The notes below the pieces were generated by a model, which worked only from the letters and a program-made list of their open reading frames with translations, did no database searches and was not told where the DNA came from. DNA of 64,000 nucleotides. Origin: Planosporangium flavigriseum (GTDB lineage: Bacteria; Actinomycetota; Actinomycetes; Mycobacteriales; Micromonosporaceae). The DNA lies in assembly GCF_011947225.1 (NCBI RefSeq), contig NZ_JAATVW010000001.1, positions 547,441 to 611,440 on the forward strand, in the 5' to 3' direction. Below are positions 1 through 8,676 of this stretch, one piece after another. Both the position numbers and the translations under genes were made by a program. The stretch's first letter is position 1. Each line of letters opens with the position of its first letter.

Positions 1-432
1 CGCCTCCTGGTCGCGGGGCTCGCCGGGCTCGTTCATCTCCGCGTACCGGATGATCCCCTCGCGGTCGATCACGAACGTGCCCCGGTTGGCGAAGCCCTTG
101 TCCCGGTTGAACACGCCGTACGCGTGAGCCACCTCGCCGTGCGGCCAGAAGTCCGCCAGCAGCGGGAAGTCGAAGCCCTCCCGCTCGGCCCAGACCTTGT
201 GGCTGTAGACCGAGTCGACGCTGATCGCCAGCACCTGGACCCGGTCGCTCTGGAAGTCACCGACGTTGTCGCGAACCTGGCACAGCTCCCCCTGGCACGT
301 GCCGGTGAACGCGAGCGGGTAGAACACCAGCAGGACGTTCTTCTTGCCCCGGAAGCCCGAAAGCTGGACCTCCTGGTTGTTCTGGTCCCTGAGGATGAAA
401 TCGGGCGCCTGGGCCCCCACCTCAAGCGGCAT
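1..432 (-). CDS. ahpE: Peroxiredoxin, AhpE/BCP type (3' part cut by window edge)
   Basis: This encodes a thiol peroxidase that reduces hydroperoxides in the cytoplasm. The ATG start lies at 432 and the frame runs off the left edge after 144 codons, so only the C-terminus is missing. The N-terminus carries the thioredoxin-fold peroxiredoxin signature FTGTCQGELC, with the peroxidatic cysteine at about residue 46, followed by a DFWPHGEVAHAYGVFN stretch that closely resembles mycobacterial AhpE. A second cysteine at residue 51 gives the C-x4-C spacing of atypical 2-Cys BCP enzymes, whereas M. tuberculosis AhpE has Asp there, so the resolving mechanism may differ. It follows the DUF3052 gene on the same strand, the same order as in mycobacteria. 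Confidence 0.9.
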   Translation of the reverse strand, partial: MPLEVGAQAPDFILRDQNNQEVQLSGFRGKKNVLLVFYPLAFTGTCQGELCQVRDNVGDFQSDRVQVLAISVDSVYSHKVWAEREGFDFPLLADFWPHGEVAHAYGVFNRDKGFANRGTFVIDREGIIRYAEMNEPGEPRDQEA

Positions 433-541
433 GCCTTCTCCTCCGGTCGCCGGAATAGTCGACCAAAATGGTCGGACATTGGATTCGTCGCCTCAGAGAA
501 TACGGCGCTGCCCTGTCGCGATGGGGGCACGCCAGGGCCAG

Positions 542-566
542 CCGCCGGCCACACGGGGGCCGGCGG
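542..566. terminator. Hairpin between DUF3052 gene and ahpE
   Basis: A 9-bp perfect inverted repeat (CCGCCGGCC / GGCCGGCGG) with a 7-nt loop lies just downstream of the DUF3052 gene. There is no T-tract, which is usual for actinobacterial terminators. It may only attenuate read-through into ahpE. Confidence 0.45.
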
Positions 567-583
567 ACCGGAGACGGACGGTA

Positions 584-1018
584 TCAACGCTGCTTGGCTC
601 GGGCGTTCCTCGGAACGACGAGACGGGCAGCCGTCCAATCCTTGCCGGCGTTGACGGTCGAGGTCTGCTGCAGTCCGGCCGTCGGAGCCGACTCGTTGAT
701 GTCGCTGGGCTCGACGTGCCCCTCGCGCCCGGCCTTGGGCGTGAGCAGCCAAACCACACCGTTGTCAGTCAGCGGTCCGAGCGCGTCGATCAGCGTCTCG
801 ACCAGGTCGCCATCGCCTTCCCGCCACCAGAGCAGCACGGCGTCGACCACCTCGTCGGTGTCCTCGTCCACCAGCTCGCCACACCGGTCAATCAGCGTGT
901 CGCGGAGATCCTCGTCGACGTCATCGTCGTACCCCATCTCCATAACGACCATGCCCGGCTCGATCCCGAACCGGTCCGCCAGGCTCTTTACGTCGGCCTG
1001 ACCCGCGGTCGCGTTCAC
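584..1018 (-). CDS. DUF3052 family protein
   Basis: A 144-residue acidic protein of the actinobacterial DUF3052 family, which lies next to ahpE and aceE in mycobacteria as well. The GTG start at 1018 is preceded by GGGAGG at a spacing of 9. The conserved core covers residues 10-95, with repeated acidic segments (YDDDVDEDLRD, LVDEDTDEVVDAVLLWWREGDGDL) and a GVVWLLTPK strand. The C-terminal 45 residues are poorly ordered in appearance. There is no membrane segment or known catalytic motif. Its biochemical role is not established; the conserved neighbourhood suggests a link with central carbon or lipid metabolism, which is inference only. Confidence 0.8.
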   Translation of the reverse strand: MNATAGQADVKSLADRFGIEPGMVVMEMGYDDDVDEDLRDTLIDRCGELVDEDTDEVVDAVLLWWREGDGDLVETLIDALGPLTDNGVVWLLTPKAGREGHVEPSDINESAPTAGLQQTSTVNAGKDWTAARLVVPRNARAKQR

Positions 1019-1151
1019 TGTCTAGTGCCTCCCTGTCTTGTACGTCTAGCAGCAGTATCCACTCTCTCGGACGCGGACGTGGACGCTGTTAGCGCGTAGT
1101 CCACACAGTTGCGGCCCCCGGCGCAAGTGGCTCACCGAACGAACAGAAAAA

Positions 1152-3416
1152 TCAACGCGCCATTAGCGACCTAGCCGCTTGGATGATCTGGTCCTCGGAC
1201 ACGAGCACATGCGCCGCGGCCAGGCCAAGTGGAATGAACGAGTCTACTGCCGCGACCCTGCGCGCCACCCCTACGTACCCCGTGTCCACCAGCGCGGCGA
1301 GTACTCCCTCGCCGACCCCGCCACTGCGCCGGGTCTCGTCCACGACCAGCACACGGCCGGTGGCCGAGGACTCGCGGATAATGTCGGCGACCGGCAGCGG
1401 CGACAGCCAGCGCAGGTCGACCACCCGGCAGCCCACCCCCTCGGCGGCCAGCCGCGCGGCGGCCCGCAGCGACAGCCGTACCCCGTTGCCGAACGTGATG
1501 ATCGTCAGGTCCTGTGACGAGCCGACGCCATAGACCCGGGCCCGGCCGATCGGTACGTGCGCCTCCGCCCAACGCTCCGGTGGCAGATACTCCCCCAGCC
1601 ACTCGTTGTCGCCGTCGGCGTGCAGGTCACGGGTGTGGTAGAGCGCGATGGGCTCCAGGTACACGCACACGCTGCCGTCGACCACGGCCGCCGCGAGGCA
1701 GGTACGCAGCAGCGGCCCGGCGTCCTCGGCCCGCGCCGGCACGGCGACGACGACGCCGGGGATGTCGCGCAGCACCGCGACCGAGTTGTCGTTGTGGAAG
1801 TGGCCGCCGAAGCCGGACTGGTAGGCCAGGCCCGGCACCCGTACGACCAGCGGGTTGCGGTAGCTGCCCGCGGAGAAGAACTGCATCGTGGCCGCCTCGC
1901 CACGCAACTGGTCCTCGGCGTTGTGCAGATACGCCAGGTACTGGATCTCCGGGACCGGCAGCATCCCGCCGAGGCCCGTGCCGAGCCCCAGGCCCAGGAT
2001 GGACGTCTCGTCGAGCAGCGTGTCGAAGACGCGGCCGACCCCGAACCGGTCGCGCAGCCCCTTCGTCACCCCGTACACCCCGCCCTTGGCCGCGACGTCC
2101 GCACCGAAGACGACCATTTCCGGGTACGCGAGCAGCGCGTCGGTCAGCGTCGCGTTGACGGTCTGCGCGAGGGTGAGCCCGCCCGCCTCTTCGGGCAGCC
2201 GGCCGCCGAAGGCCTCCCGGCGGGCAGCGCTGCCGGATGTCGCGGCGGCGTCGGAAATGGCACGGGCCACGCGTACCGGCCGCCGGGGCGCGAGCGGGGC
2301 GGTCACCTCGCTGACCGAGGCGAGCTTCGGCTCGGCGAGAGTCTCCTCGGCGATCCGGCGAACCTCCCAGCCGACCTCGTCGTAGCGGGTGATCAGGTCG
2401 GTGGGGGTGGCGAGCCCCGCCTGTACGAGCAGCGCGGCGGTCGCCAGCAGTGGGTCGCGGTCGAGGTCGGCCGCGATCTCGGCCCGGCTGCGGTAGGCCA
2501 GTTCGGCGTCGGCCCCGGCGTGGCCCATCAGCCGCACCGTGGACAGGTGCAGCACGGCGGGGCGCCGCTGTCGCCGTACCCAGGAAACGGCCTCGACCGC
2601 CGCGTCGTACGTGGCGGCGACGTCGCAGCCGTCGGCGGCGAAGTACCGGATGCCGGGGCGGGATCGCAGGGTCTCGGCGACCCAGCCCGCCGGGGAGCGC
2701 ACGCTGATGCCGATGCCGTTGTCTTCGCAGACGAACAGCAGCGGCAGCCGCAGGCCGGTGTGGTTGGACCAGCCGGCGGTGTTCAGGCCGGCGAGGGTGG
2801 TGGCGTGATTGACCGAGGCGTCGCCGAAGGAGCAGACCGCCACGGCGTCACCCGGCCAGCCGGTGGTCTGGGCGCGTAAGCGGGAGATCCGCCGGCCGCG
2901 CTCGATGGCGTACGCGACGCCGACGGCGCGGGGCAGGTGCGAACCGATGGTGGAGGTGGTGGGTATCACGTGCAGGTCGGGGTTGCCGAAGACCTTGTGG
3001 CGCCCGCCGGTGATGGGCTCCTTCGTGGAGGCGACCAGCCCGCGCAGGACGTCCCGGATCGGGTCGCTGCCGGGCACCTGGACGGCGCGGGCGCAGTAGA
3101 ACGCGCCCGAGCGGTAGTGCAGCAGCGCCGGGTCGGTCGGGCGCAGCGCGGCGGCCACGGCCGCGTTGCCTTCGTGGCCGGCCGAGCCGATGGTGTAGTA
3201 CCCCTGGTCGAAGCTGCGCAGCCAGCGCGCGGCGAGATCGAGGTGCCGGCTGGCGAGCTGGGCGGAGAACAGCTCCCGGGCCTGGACGCCGGTCAGCGCC
3301 GTGCCCTCGCGTACCGGATCGTCGGGCTCGCGTTTCTCGTCGGCCGGGCTCAACCCACCGAGCACCGCCCGGAAACGCTCATCGAGGTCCTGAGGCGTGG
3401 TCACGACGGACAGCAT
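1152..3416 (-). CDS. Fused alpha/beta E1 component of a 2-oxoacid dehydrogenase (TPP-dependent)
   Basis: A thiamine-diphosphate enzyme in which the E1 alpha and E1 beta chains of a branched-chain-type 2-oxoacid dehydrogenase are joined in one polypeptide of about 754 residues. Residues 50-370 form the alpha-like half, with the TPP-binding segment GDASVNHATTLAGLN, a variant of the usual GDG...N motif, and LFVCEDNGIGISV. Residues 415-754 form the beta-like transketolase half (FGADVAAKGGVYGVTKGL, LDETSILGLGLGTG). The ATG at 3416 is chosen; a TTG at 3428 in the same frame is possible. It lies 47 nt downstream of yjbQ on the same strand, probably as an operon. No E2 or E3 gene is in the window, so substrate and partner are unknown. 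Decarboxylation of a branched or aromatic 2-oxoacid is inferred. Confidence 0.8.
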   Translation of the reverse strand: MLSVVTTPQDLDERFRAVLGGLSPADEKREPDDPVREGTALTGVQARELFSAQLASRHLDLAARWLRSFDQGYYTIGSAGHEGNAAVAAALRPTDPALLHYRSGAFYCARAVQVPGSDPIRDVLRGLVASTKEPITGGRHKVFGNPDLHVIPTTSTIGSHLPRAVGVAYAIERGRRISRLRAQTTGWPGDAVAVCSFGDASVNHATTLAGLNTAGWSNHTGLRLPLLFVCEDNGIGISVRSPAGWVAETLRSRPGIRYFAADGCDVAATYDAAVEAVSWVRRQRRPAVLHLSTVRLMGHAGADAELAYRSRAEIAADLDRDPLLATAALLVQAGLATPTDLITRYDEVGWEVRRIAEETLAEPKLASVSEVTAPLAPRRPVRVARAISDAAATSGSAARREAFGGRLPEEAGGLTLAQTVNATLTDALLAYPEMVVFGADVAAKGGVYGVTKGLRDRFGVGRVFDTLLDETSILGLGLGTGLGGMLPVPEIQYLAYLHNAEDQLRGEAATMQFFSAGSYRNPLVVRVPGLAYQSGFGGHFHNDNSVAVLRDIPGVVVAVPARAEDAGPLLRTCLAAAVVDGSVCVYLEPIALYHTRDLHADGDNEWLGEYLPPERWAEAHVPIGRARVYGVGSSQDLTIITFGNGVRLSLRAAARLAAEGVGCRVVDLRWLSPLPVADIIRESSATGRVLVVDETRRSGGVGEGVLAALVDTGYVGVARRVAAVDSFIPLGLAAAHVLVSEDQIIQAARSLMAR

Positions 3417-3463
3417 GTCCGAAACCAACTTCCCCGTGCCAGGGAAAGGCTCAGGAAGTGACG

Positions 3464-3868
3464 TCAGCCCTGCAGGAACGAGAAGCGCACCTGCCGTGTC
3501 GGGTTGTCGACATTCGGGTCGACCAGGCAGATCGACTGCCAGGTGCCCAGGGCGATCTTCCCGCCGATGACCGGGAGCGTGGCGTACGGGGCGACGAACG
3601 CCGGCAGTACGTGGTCGCGCCCGTGCCCCGGCGAGCCGTGGCGGTGCACCCAGCGGCCGTCGGTGGGTAGCACGTCGTCGAGGGCGCGCAGGAGGTCGTC
3701 GTCGCTGCCCGCGCCGGTTTCGATGATCGCTATGCCGGCAGTGGCGTGCGGCACAAAAACGTGGAGCAGCCCGTCGCCTCGTCCGGCCACGAACTCGGCC
3801 GCCTCATCCGTTATGTCACGAACGACGGGTGTGGACCCCGTCCGGAGCGTTATTACTGATGAGTACAT
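3464..3868 (-). CDS. yjbQ: YjbQ/UPF0047 family protein
   Basis: A 134-residue member of the YjbQ (UPF0047) family, small trimeric proteins for which a weak thiamine-phosphate synthase activity has been described. Family hallmarks are GLLHVFVPHATAGIAIIE in the first half and HGRDHVLPAFVAPYATLPVIGGKIALGTWQ in the second, with conserved His residues that could bind metal. The ATG at 3868 matches the family N-terminus (MYSSVITLRTGSTPVVRDIT); longer in-frame extensions run back into the aceE promoter region and are rejected. It is followed after 47 nt by the TPP-dependent E1 gene. Given the proposed thiamine link this pairing is suggestive, but the connection is inference. Confidence 0.85.
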   Translation of the reverse strand: MYSSVITLRTGSTPVVRDITDEAAEFVAGRGDGLLHVFVPHATAGIAIIETGAGSDDDLLRALDDVLPTDGRWVHRHGSPGHGRDHVLPAFVAPYATLPVIGGKIALGTWQSICLVDPNVDNPTRQVRFSFLQG

Positions 3869-3880
3869 GTGTTGATCATC

Positions 3881-3899
3881 CCAGTTGTCCCCCAACTGG
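3881..3899. promoter_or_regulatory. Inverted repeat in the yjbQ/aceE divergent promoter region
   Basis: A perfect 7-bp inverted repeat CCAGTTG-N5-CAACTGG lies 13 nt upstream of the yjbQ start and 76 nt upstream of aceE. The dyad shape and position between divergent genes suggest a repressor or activator site. The protein that binds it is not evident. Confidence 0.4.
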
Positions 3900-3936
3900 C
3901 GTGACGGAGACCCGTAGGAGCGTGCACCATGGTTCC

Positions 3937-3948
3937 GTAAAGCTTTAC
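3937..3948. promoter_or_regulatory. 12-bp perfect palindrome upstream of aceE
   Basis: GTAAAGCTTTAC is a perfect palindrome that lies 27 nt before the aceE GTG start. It is strikingly AT-rich against its surroundings and so is either part of the aceE promoter or an operator on it. Confidence 0.4.
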
Positions 3949-3974
3949 ACCAGACACATACCGAAGGAACGCCT

Positions 3975-6716
3975 GTGTCCACCGAACGCAAGCGCCCGGT
4001 TATCAGCGACGGTCTACCCAGCCAGTTGCCTGATATCGACCCGGACGAGACTAACGAATGGGTCGAATCCCTAGACGGGGTCGTCGACGAACGGGGCGCC
4101 AAGCGCGCGCGGTACATCATGCTGCGCCTGCTCGAGCGCGCTCGGGAGCGCCAGGTCGGGGTGCCGCCACTGACCACCACCGACTACATCAACACGATCC
4201 CGCCGGAACGCGAACCGTGGTTCCCCGGCGACGAGTTCGTGGAGCGTCGCATCCGGGCGTACATCCGGTGGAACGCCGCGATGCTGGTGCACCGGGCACA
4301 GCGTCCGGAGGTCGGTGTCGGCGGTCACATCTCGACGTTCGCGTCGGCCGCGAGCCTCTACGAGGTCGGCTTCAACCACTTCTTCCGGGGCAAGGAGCAC
4401 CCCGGCGGTGGTGACCAGATCTACTTCCAGGGCCACGCCTCCCCCGGCATCTACGCGCGGGCCTTCATGGAGGGCCGCCTGACCGGCGACCAGCTCGACG
4501 GGTTCCGCCAGGAGCTGTCGCACCCGGGTGGCGGCCTGCCGTCCTACCCGCACCCGCGGCTGATGTCGAACTTCTGGGAGTTCCCCACCGTCTCCATGGG
4601 TCTCGGCCCGCTGAACGCGATCTACCAGGCCCGCTTCAACCGGTACCTGCACGACCGTGGCATCTCCGACACCAGCCAGCAGCACGTCTGGGCGTTCCTC
4701 GGCGACGGCGAGATGGACGAGGTCGAGTCGCTCGGCGCGATCGGCGTGGCCGCCCGCGAGGAGCTCGACAACCTCACCTTCGTCATCAACTGCAACCTGC
4801 AGCGCCTCGACGGCCCGGTCCGCGGTAACGGCAAGATCATGCAGGAGCTGGAGGCGTTCTTCCGGGGCGCCGGCTGGAACGTGATCAAGGTCGTCTGGGG
4901 CCGCGAGTGGGACCCGCTGCTCGCCGCCGACTCCGACGGCGCGCTGGTCAACCTGATGAACGTCACGCCGGACGGCGACTACCAGACGTACAAGGCCGAG
5001 TCCGGCGCGTACGTGCGGGAGAACTTCTTCGGCCGCGACCCGCGTACCCGCAAGATGGTCGAGCACCTGACCGACGACGAGATCTGGAACCTCAAGCGCG
5101 GCGGGCACGACTACCGCAAGCTTTACGCGGCGTACAAGGCGGCGATGGAGCACACCGGCCAGCCGACCGTCATCCTGGCGAAGACGATCAAGGGCTGGAC
5201 GCTGGGCTCGCACTTCGAGGGCCGCAACGCCACGCACCAGATGAAGAAGCTGACGCTGGCGGACATCAAGACCTTCCGCGACCGCCTCTACCTGGACATC
5301 CCGGACTCGGCGCTGGAAGAGAACCCCTACCTGCCGCCGTACTACAAGCCGGCCGACAACTCCGACGAGATGGAGTACATGCGGGAGCGCCGCAAGCAGC
5401 TCGGCGGTGGGGTGCCGTCCCGGCGTACCACCACGATCCCGCTCGCGCTGCCGTCGTCGGACGCGTACAGCACGATCAAGAAGGGCTCCGGCAAGCAGAA
5501 GGTCGCCACCACGATGGCCTTCGTCAAGCTCATGAAGGACTTGATGAAGGACAAGAACATCGGCAAGCGGTGGGTGCCGATCATCCCGGACGAGGCGCGC
5601 ACGTTCGGCATGGACGCCATGTTCCCGACCGCGAAGATCTACTCGCCGTTCGGGCAGAGGTACACCCCGGTCGACCGGGAGCTGTTCCTGTCCTACCGGG
5701 AGTCCGAGACCGGCCAGATCCTGCACGAGGGCATCAACGAGGCCGGTTCGGTGGCCACGTTCACGGCCGCTGGCACGTCGTACGCGACGCACAACGAGCC
5801 GATGATCCCCGTGTACATCTTCTACTCGATGTTCGGCTTCCAGCGCACCGCCGACGGGCTGTGGGCAGCGGCGGACCAGATGGCCCGCGGCTTCCTGCTC
5901 GGCGCCACGGCCGGCCGCACCACCCTCAACGGTGAGGGACTGCAGCATGAGGACGGCCACTCGCTGCTCCTCGCGGCGACCAACCCGGCGGTGGTGACCT
6001 ACGACCCGGCGTTCGGGTTCGAGGTCGCGCACATCATCCAGGATGGCCTGCGGCGGATGTACGGGGAGAACCCCGAGAACATCTTCTACTACCTGACCGT
6101 CTACAACGAGCCGATCCACCAGCCTGTCGAGCCGGCTGACCTGGACGTCGACGGGCTGCTGAAGGGCATGTACCGGTACGCCCAGGCGCCGGCGGTCGAC
6201 GGCCCGAAGGCCCAGATCCTCGCGTCGGGCGTCGGCCTGCAGTGGGCTCTCAAGGCCCAGCAGTTGCTGGCCGAGGACTGGGGCGTGGGCGCCGACGTGT
6301 GGTCCGTGACCTCGTGGACCGAGCTTCGCCGCGACGCCGTGGCGGCCGAGGAGCACAACCTGCTGCACCCCGGGCAGGACGAGCGGGTTCCGTACGTGAC
6401 GCAGAAGCTGTCGGAGTCGACCGGTGGCCCGGTCGTGGCCGTCAGCGACTTCATGCGGGCCGTCCAGGACCTGATCTCCCGCTGGGTTCCGAGCGACTAC
6501 ACCTCGCTCGGCACGGACGGGTTCGGCATGTCCGACACGCGGCACGCGCTGCGCCGCCACTTCCACGTCGACGCCGAGTCGATCGTGGTGGCGACGCTGC
6601 GCCAGCTTGCCCGCCGCGGTGAGGTCCGCGCGTCGGCCCCGGCCGAGGCGGCCAAGAAGTACGCGATCGACGACGTGAACGCCGCCCCGGTCGGCGAGAC
6701 CGGCGGCGATTCTTAG
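3975..6716 (+). CDS. aceE: Pyruvate dehydrogenase E1 component, homodimeric type
   Basis: This is the TPP-dependent E1 subunit (913 residues, the family's normal length) that decarboxylates pyruvate and feeds acetyl units to the E2 lipoyl domain, linking glycolysis to the TCA cycle and to the fatty-acid genes nearby. The GTG start at 3975 has GAAGGAAC upstream. The TPP-binding region is clear ([16 protein letters not shown], then [20 protein letters not shown]), and the transketolase-like central and C-terminal domains continue to the end ([31 protein letters not shown]). The position upstream of a PucR regulator and the fab operon mirrors mycobacteria, where the E1 gene is also detached from E2 and E3. 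A strong hairpin follows the stop. Confidence 0.97.
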   Translation: MSTERKRPVISDGLPSQLPDIDPDETNEWVESLDGVVDERGAKRARYIMLRLLERARERQVGVPPLTTTDYINTIPPEREPWFPGDEFVERRIRAYIRWNAAMLVHRAQRPEVGVGGHISTFASAASLYEVGFNHFFRGKEHPGGGDQIYFQGHASPGIYARAFMEGRLTGDQLDGFRQELSHPGGGLPSYPHPRLMSNFWEFPTVSMGLGPLNAIYQARFNRYLHDRGISDTSQQHVWAFLGDGEMDEVESLGAIGVAAREELDNLTFVINCNLQRLDGPVRGNGKIMQELEAFFRGAGWNVIKVVWGREWDPLLAADSDGALVNLMNVTPDGDYQTYKAESGAYVRENFFGRDPRTRKMVEHLTDDEIWNLKRGGHDYRKLYAAYKAAMEHTGQPTVILAKTIKGWTLGSHFEGRNATHQMKKLTLADIKTFRDRLYLDIPDSALEENPYLPPYYKPADNSDEMEYMRERRKQLGGGVPSRRTTTIPLALPSSDAYSTIKKGSGKQKVATTMAFVKLMKDLMKDKNIGKRWVPIIPDEARTFGMDAMFPTAKIYSPFGQRYTPVDRELFLSYRESETGQILHEGINEAGSVATFTAAGTSYATHNEPMIPVYIFYSMFGFQRTADGLWAAADQMARGFLLGATAGRTTLNGEGLQHEDGHSLLLAATNPAVVTYDPAFGFEVAHIIQDGLRRMYGENPENIFYYLTVYNEPIHQPVEPADLDVDGLLKGMYRYAQAPAVDGPKAQILASGVGLQWALKAQQLLAEDWGVGADVWSVTSWTELRRDAVAAEEHNLLHPGQDERVPYVTQKLSESTGGPVVAVSDFMRAVQDLISRWVPSDYTSLGTDGFGMSDTRHALRRHFHVDAESIVVATLRQLARRGEVRASAPAEAAKKYAIDDVNAAPVGETGGDS

Positions 6717-6723
6717 CCCCTAC

Positions 6724-6771
6724 GATCTTGGGCACTTAGGCCGGTTATCGCCGGTCTAAGTGCCCAAGATC
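6724..6771. terminator. 48-nt palindrome after aceE (GATCTTGG family, copy A)
   Basis: A 21-bp stem with a 6-nt loop (TTATCG) and a single G-T wobble lies between the convergent aceE and S15-hydrolase genes, so it probably terminates both. The outer ends are GATCTTGG and CCAAGATC. The same ends and the same 21-6-21 geometry recur at 38031 and 39103, with different inner arm sequence. Confidence 0.85.
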
Positions 6772-6782
6772 TACGAGGGCGG

Positions 6783-8402
6783 TCAGCGGAGCGGGAGGTC
6801 GAGCCAGGACCCTCCGGTGAACGCCATCGTCGTGCCGTACCGACTGGCGCCGAGATAGAGCGGGTCCACCGTGTCGATCACCAGGGCGAGCTGGTGCCCG
6901 GCCGGCACGTCGTACGCCATCGCCTCCATCTTGAGGTCGATCGTCTGCGTGGGCTCCAGCCAGGTGACCGGCGTGTGGCCGATGAGCTTTCCGACCCCGA
7001 GCGGGCCGGTGTCGTACAGGTAGGCGATCAGCGTTCCCTTCGGCTGCGCCGAGTTGATCGTCAGGTGCAGCTTCGGGCAGCCCCGGATCACGCCGCCGGC
7101 CGGTAGCGGGTCGGACATCCACACGCCCGCGTTGCTGCGGAGGATCGCGGGCATCCAGACCATGGGCGGGATGCCGGTCAGCGCGGCGAAACCGTTGGTC
7201 AGCAGGGCCACCCCGGCGTCGGCGAACGTGTCCGACCCCATCGAGATCGGCTGGCTCCAGTTGTCCGATCCGGGGTCCGTGGACAGCGGGCCGGTTGCGA
7301 TCAGTCCGCCCGGCTTACCCAGGTACATGCGCTGGGTTGAGGTGTTGACGTGCGCCCAGTCGGGATACGACTCGACGGCGTCGCTGCCGGGGCGGCGCAG
7401 GACGACGGGCGGCTCGGTGTCGATTCCGGTCTGCTTGCCGCCGAGGTACCGGTCGAACCACCGATAGGCGCTGTCCCACACGTGGTTGGGCAACCCGAGC
7501 AGGCCGAACCCCTCGGCGATGACGTGGTCGCCGGGCGCGAACTCGAGTCGCTTCGGTCCGGTCAGCTTGCCGAAGAAGTCCACCAGTTGGTTGGGCGCGA
7601 AGATGGTGTCGTTGTACCCGTTGGCCATCAGGATCGCCGGCCGGTTGCGGTTGATGGCGTCGACGTACGTCGCGGCGGAGCGGATCCGACCCCACGTCTT
7701 GAGCGGGTCCAGATCGTCACTGCTGAAGTACGCCTTGGCCATGGCGGTGAACTCGGCGCTCGGCCGGCCGACCAGGTCGGCGACGGTCTTGAGCAGCCAC
7801 ACCGCCTGCGGGTGCCGGGTGTCGTTGCCGTAGAGCGAGGTCACCAGGTCGGTCCAACAGCTCATGGCGACGACCGCCTTGATCCGCGGGTCGAACGCGG
7901 CGGCGAGCAGGCTGATCCCGGAGCCGTAGGAGACGCCGGCGATGCCGACGCGCGCGGGGTCGGCGGCCGTGTTGGCCAGCAGCCAGTCCACCACCGCCCT
8001 GGTGTCGAGCATGTCCTTGGGGCCGGCTACGTCGATCTCCCCGCCCGAGTCCCAGAACCCTCTGGTGGTGTACGAGAGGACGACGTACCCGCGGCGGGCG
8101 AACGCCGACGCCTGCGCGACGTACTGGAGATCGTTGAGTCCCCAACTGTTGACGAACACGATCGCCGGATAACGGCCGGTCGCCGCCGGGGCGATGACGT
8201 TGGCTTTCAGTACCACGCCGTCTTTCGAGGGAATGTCGACGAACCGGAATCCGGTGATCGCGGTGCCTGCGGCGACTGCGGGTCGGGGGGCGGCGCCGGT
8301 ATGGACCGCCGTGGTGCTGGCGGCGGCCGACGGGACGGCTAACGAGGCGGCAACGGTACCGGCGAGGAGTGCTGAGAGTACGACGGATCGACGCAGCGTC
8401 AT
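6783..8402 (-). CDS. Secreted CocE/S15-type alpha/beta hydrolase
   Basis: A 539-residue exported hydrolase. Residues 1-28 form a signal peptide (MTLRRSVVLSALLAG then a run of Ala ending near AASTTA). The catalytic alpha/beta domain carries the nucleophile elbow GVSYGSG at about residue 158, a GYNDTIF segment that should hold the acid, and FAPGDHV holding a likely catalytic His. The last 180 residues resemble the beta-sandwich domain of X-Pro dipeptidyl-peptidases and acylases (VPAGHQLALVIDTVD). The ATG at 8402 has GGAGG 6 nt upstream. It is a single gene with two operator-like repeats in front. The substrate is unknown; an ester, amide or X-Pro peptide is possible. Confidence 0.85.
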   Translation of the reverse strand: MTLRRSVVLSALLAGTVAASLAVPSAAASTTAVHTGAAPRPAVAAGTAITGFRFVDIPSKDGVVLKANVIAPAATGRYPAIVFVNSWGLNDLQYVAQASAFARRGYVVLSYTTRGFWDSGGEIDVAGPKDMLDTRAVVDWLLANTAADPARVGIAGVSYGSGISLLAAAFDPRIKAVVAMSCWTDLVTSLYGNDTRHPQAVWLLKTVADLVGRPSAEFTAMAKAYFSSDDLDPLKTWGRIRSAATYVDAINRNRPAILMANGYNDTIFAPNQLVDFFGKLTGPKRLEFAPGDHVIAEGFGLLGLPNHVWDSAYRWFDRYLGGKQTGIDTEPPVVLRRPGSDAVESYPDWAHVNTSTQRMYLGKPGGLIATGPLSTDPGSDNWSQPISMGSDTFADAGVALLTNGFAALTGIPPMVWMPAILRSNAGVWMSDPLPAGGVIRGCPKLHLTINSAQPKGTLIAYLYDTGPLGVGKLIGHTPVTWLEPTQTIDLKMEAMAYDVPAGHQLALVIDTVDPLYLGASRYGTTMAFTGGSWLDLPLR

Positions 8403-8425
8403 GAACGCCTCCAGGAAAGGAGAAA

Positions 8426-8461
8426 GTTACCAATCGGTAACGGGGGTTACTGAAGGGTAAC
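8426..8461. promoter_or_regulatory. Two tandem TetR-like operators upstream of the S15 hydrolase
   Basis: GTTACCAATCGGTAAC at 8426-8441 is a perfect 6-bp dyad with a 4-nt centre, and GTTACTGAAGGGTAAC at 8446-8461 is a second, weaker copy 20 bp away. TTACC...GGTAA dyads are typical of TetR-family operators. They begin 24 nt before the start codon of the hydrolase, where a bound repressor would block transcription or initiation. No TetR gene is in this interval. Confidence 0.55.
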
Positions 8462-8634
8462 TTCGTGTGCGTCAGGTCACAATAGTGAAAGTCATGAATA
8501 GCTAGACGCCACTTTTCGGATATTTCATCCACGCAGCACCCCGCATGGCTGCGGCACCTGTATGGGGAGCCCACGCAGCCATGAGATCGACGGGTATCGC
8601 GATAGGGTCGCCGCGGACTAGACACATACAGCGA

Positions 8635-8664
8635 GGCGGGGCCGGCTACCTAGCCAGCCCCGCC
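8635..8664 (-). terminator. Terminator of the L,D-transpeptidase gene
   Basis: A GC-rich hairpin (GGCGGGGCCGGCTA / TAGCCAGCCCCGCC, one mismatch, 2-nt loop) lies 12 nt downstream of the L,D-transpeptidase stop codon. It separates that gene from the S15 hydrolase on the same strand. Confidence 0.7.
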
Positions 8665-8676
8665 CCTGCGCCTCAC

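Noticed and set aside
4071..6566. Long open frame on the minus strand opposite aceE (831 codons)
   Set aside because: It is exactly antisense to aceE, has the Arg/Val/Gly composition typical of the opposite strand of high-GC genes, and shows no domain or ribosome site.
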